Origin: Sulfurovum sp.
GTDB taxonomy: Bacteria; Campylobacterota; Campylobacteria; Campylobacterales; Sulfurovaceae
NCBI GenBank assembly: GCA_027046415.1
Contig: JALTYW010000080.1
Coordinates: 1-16,332, forward strand
Length of the DNA stretch: 16,332 nucleotides
Direction: 5' to 3'
Shown here: positions 14,902 to 16,332 of the stretch, piece after piece
How the letters are laid out: every line of letters begins with the position of its first letter
Numbering within the stretch: the stretch's first letter is position 1
Made by a program: the position numbers and the translations under genes
The notes under the pieces: model-generated
The model's input: the letters and a program-made list of their open reading frames with translations, nothing else
The model's database searches: none
Told to the model about the DNA's origin: nothing

Positions 14902-15570
14902 ATGACCATCGACTGGAACAAAAACCCCCTCATCCCCGCCATCGCACAAGATGCCGACACCAATGAAATTTTAATGCTTGCCTACATGAACAAAGAGGCA
15001 TACGAGTTGACACTCTCCACCGGTTTTGCCCACTACTTTAGCCGCTCCAAACAGCGCATCTGGAAAAAAGGCGAGAGCTCGGGACATACGCAGGAAGTCA
15101 AGGATGTGCTGCTTGACTGTGATGCCGATACGATCGTACTTAAAATAAAGCAGAATGGCGTTGCCTGCCATACAGGACGCAAAAGCTGCTTCTTTACCTC
15201 TGTGATGCAAGAGAAGGTCATTTTGGACAAAGAGGTTGACACTGATGCCATTTATGGTGTAGTCGATACCCTCTACCATACTATCCTTGAGCGTAAAAAT
15301 GCCCCTGCAGAGCAAAAGTCATGGACAAAAAAACTACTTGACAATAAAGAACTTATGCTAAGTAAAATCACTGAAGAGGCGCAGGAAGTCGTCGATGCCA
15401 TTGACCACGAAAGTGACGAACAGGTCATTTATGAAAGTGCCGATCTGCTCTACCATACCCTTGTCGGTCTTGGTTACCGAAACATTTCACCCGACAGAGT
15501 CAAGCAGGAACTGGCACGTCGATTTGGTATGAGTGGTATCGAAGAGAAAGAGAGCAGAAAGAAGTCGTAG
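14902..15570 (+). CDS. hisIE: Bifunctional phosphoribosyl-AMP cyclohydrolase / phosphoribosyl-ATP pyrophosphatase
   Basis: A 222-residue fusion that performs steps 2 and 3 of histidine synthesis in the cytoplasm. The HisI part (about 1-110) has AYMNKEAYELT, SRSKQRIWKKGESSGH, the Mg site D72-C73-D74-A-D76 and zinc cysteines C73, C89 and C96. The HisE part (about 118-215) is an all-helical MazG-like fold with E158, E159 and E162 in TEEAQEVVDA and E178/D181 in YESADLLYH, which bind Mg. All catalytic residues are present. The gene sits behind an unusual repeat and hairpin leader; no other his gene is in the window. It ends 39 bases before the convergent purF stop, with no obvious terminator in between. 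Confidence 0.95.
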   Translation: MTIDWNKNPLIPAIAQDADTNEILMLAYMNKEAYELTLSTGFAHYFSRSKQRIWKKGESSGHTQEVKDVLLDCDADTIVLKIKQNGVACHTGRKSCFFTSVMQEKVILDKEVDTDAIYGVVDTLYHTILERKNAPAEQKSWTKKLLDNKELMLSKITEEAQEVVDAIDHESDEQVIYESADLLYHTLVGLGYRNISPDRVKQELARRFGMSGIEEKESRKKS

Positions 15571-15609
15571 GGTGCTCTCTCCCGACAGAACCTTTTTTAT
15601 AGGGGTTAC

Positions 15610-16332
15610 CTAACACCCTCCGGCACAGCCTGGGGTATCCGCATTGCCTCCCGCGAAATAGTTACCGTCAAAGCTAACCAGAGAATACTCTCTGTCATGG
15701 CCAAGAGCATCGATAAGACCTTCAACGGAAAGGAATCCAAGTGAGTCTGCATCAATTTTTTTCGCAATCTCATCAACAGAAAGGTTTGCCGAAATCAATT
15801 CTGCCCGTGTAGGTGTATCAATACCGTAACGGCAAGGGAATCTGATCTCCGGTGCGGCAATACGCATATGCACCTCTGCAGCACCCGCCTCTTTAAGCAT
15901 TTTGACAATCTGCTTTGAAGTAGTTCCCCGAACCAGAGAATCATCAATGATCGCCACACGTTTACCGGCAATCAGATGCTTAATAGGAGAAAGTTTAAGT
16001 TTGACCTTCAAATCCCTGATCTCCTGCGTAGGTTCGATGAAAGTACGTCCCACATAGTGGTTACGTACAATTCCCATTTCAAACGGAACCCCCAGCCCTT
16101 CGGCATACCCTTTGGCCGCAGCTACACCACTGTCGGGTACAGGCAGTACCAAATCAACCTCAGCAGGTACTTCCTCTGCCAGTTTTCGCCCCATCTGAAG
16201 CCGTGTCTGATAGACATTCTTGCCGTCAATAATGCTGTCAGGTCTGGCAAAATAAATATACTCAAATGCACACGGATGGTAATCCGGCTCAAAAATCTGC
16301 TCGGAGATCGGCTCTTTCCCCTCTTCAAAGAT
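15610..16332 (-). CDS. purF: Amidophosphoribosyltransferase, C-terminal part (cut by the right edge)
   Basis: 240 residues of PurF, the first committed enzyme of purine synthesis (PRPP plus glutamine to phosphoribosylamine). The reading frame stays open to the window edge; the N-terminal glutaminase half with its catalytic cysteine lies outside. Visible marks are HPCAFEYIYFARPDS, VLPVPDSGVAAAKGYAEGLG, YVGRTFIEPTQ, the PRPP loop VAIIDDSLVRGTTS, and FPCRYGIDTPTRAELIS. Two cysteines (in HPC and FPC) occupy positions used as Fe-S ligands in Bacillus-type PurF, but the later Cys-x-x-Cys is not in its usual place. Instead the protein ends in GCAGGC. Convergent with hisIE. Confidence 0.95.
   Translation of the reverse strand: MFEEGKEPISEQIFEPDYHPCAFEYIYFARPDSIIDGKNVYQTRLQMGRKLAEEVPAEVDLVLPVPDSGVAAAKGYAEGLGVPFEMGIVRNHYVGRTFIEPTQEIRDLKVKLKLSPIKHLIAGKRVAIIDDSLVRGTTSKQIVKMLKEAGAAEVHMRIAAPEIRFPCRYGIDTPTRAELISANLSVDEIAKKIDADSLGFLSVEGLIDALGHDREYSLVSFDGNYFAGGNADTPGCAGGC

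Noticed and set aside
15571-15609. Terminator between the convergent hisIE and purF genes
   Set aside because: A T run (ccTTTTTTata) is present, but no stable stem of more than four pairs precedes it on either strand.

Overview
The window looks like a chromosomal segment of a denitrifying Campylobacterota bacterium, most like Sulfurovum, Sulfurimonas or Nitratiruptor. This is inferred from gene content: a periplasmic cytochrome cd1 nitrite reductase, a cNOR-type NO reductase with an unusually long NorC, a fused HisIE, a trkA-trkH pair, an HflK-like SPFH protein, and AT-rich Campylobacterota-like promoters. The genus is not proven.

Layout. Positions 1-5299, all on the minus strand: the first 25 codons of a secreted protein, a secreted amidohydrolase with a cysteine-rich tail, potassium uptake trkH and trkA, and a thioredoxin-fold protein without CxxC. 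Positions 5310-11926, also minus: a nitrite/NO respiration block read right to left. It holds a two-TM membrane protein, a three-TM membrane protein, norC, norB, a 48-residue membrane peptide, nirS, and nirF (heme d1 biogenesis). Positions 12048-12619, plus: two overlapping genes for small membrane proteins. Positions 12707-15570, plus: ilvE, an SPFH/HflK-like protein, and hisIE behind a leader of heptanucleotide repeats and hairpins. Positions 15610-16332, minus: the C-terminal two-thirds or so of purF, cut by the window edge.

The main observation is a shared promoter design. Three palindromes of the DNR/NNR/FNR class (TTGAY-N4-RTCAA type) lie in front of the norCB operon, in front of nirF, and in the divergent gap between the two-TM protein and the 128/62-residue pair. 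In each case exactly 22 bases separate the palindrome from a good -10 hexamer, which places its centre at about -41.5, the class II activator position. The central palindrome shows this geometry in both directions. This suggests one N-oxide- or anaerobiosis-responsive regulon that includes nitrite and NO reductase genes plus five small membrane proteins of unknown function. Those small proteins are the best candidates for something undescribed here.

How the genes would work together: NirS reduces nitrite to NO in the periplasm. NirF helps make its heme d1. NorCB reduces NO to N2O at the inner membrane. No nos genes, no other heme d1 genes (nirE, nirJ, etc.) and no regulator gene are present in the window. 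No tRNA, rRNA, CRISPR array, insertion sequence or integrase was seen. There is no gene-free stretch longer than 300 bases.
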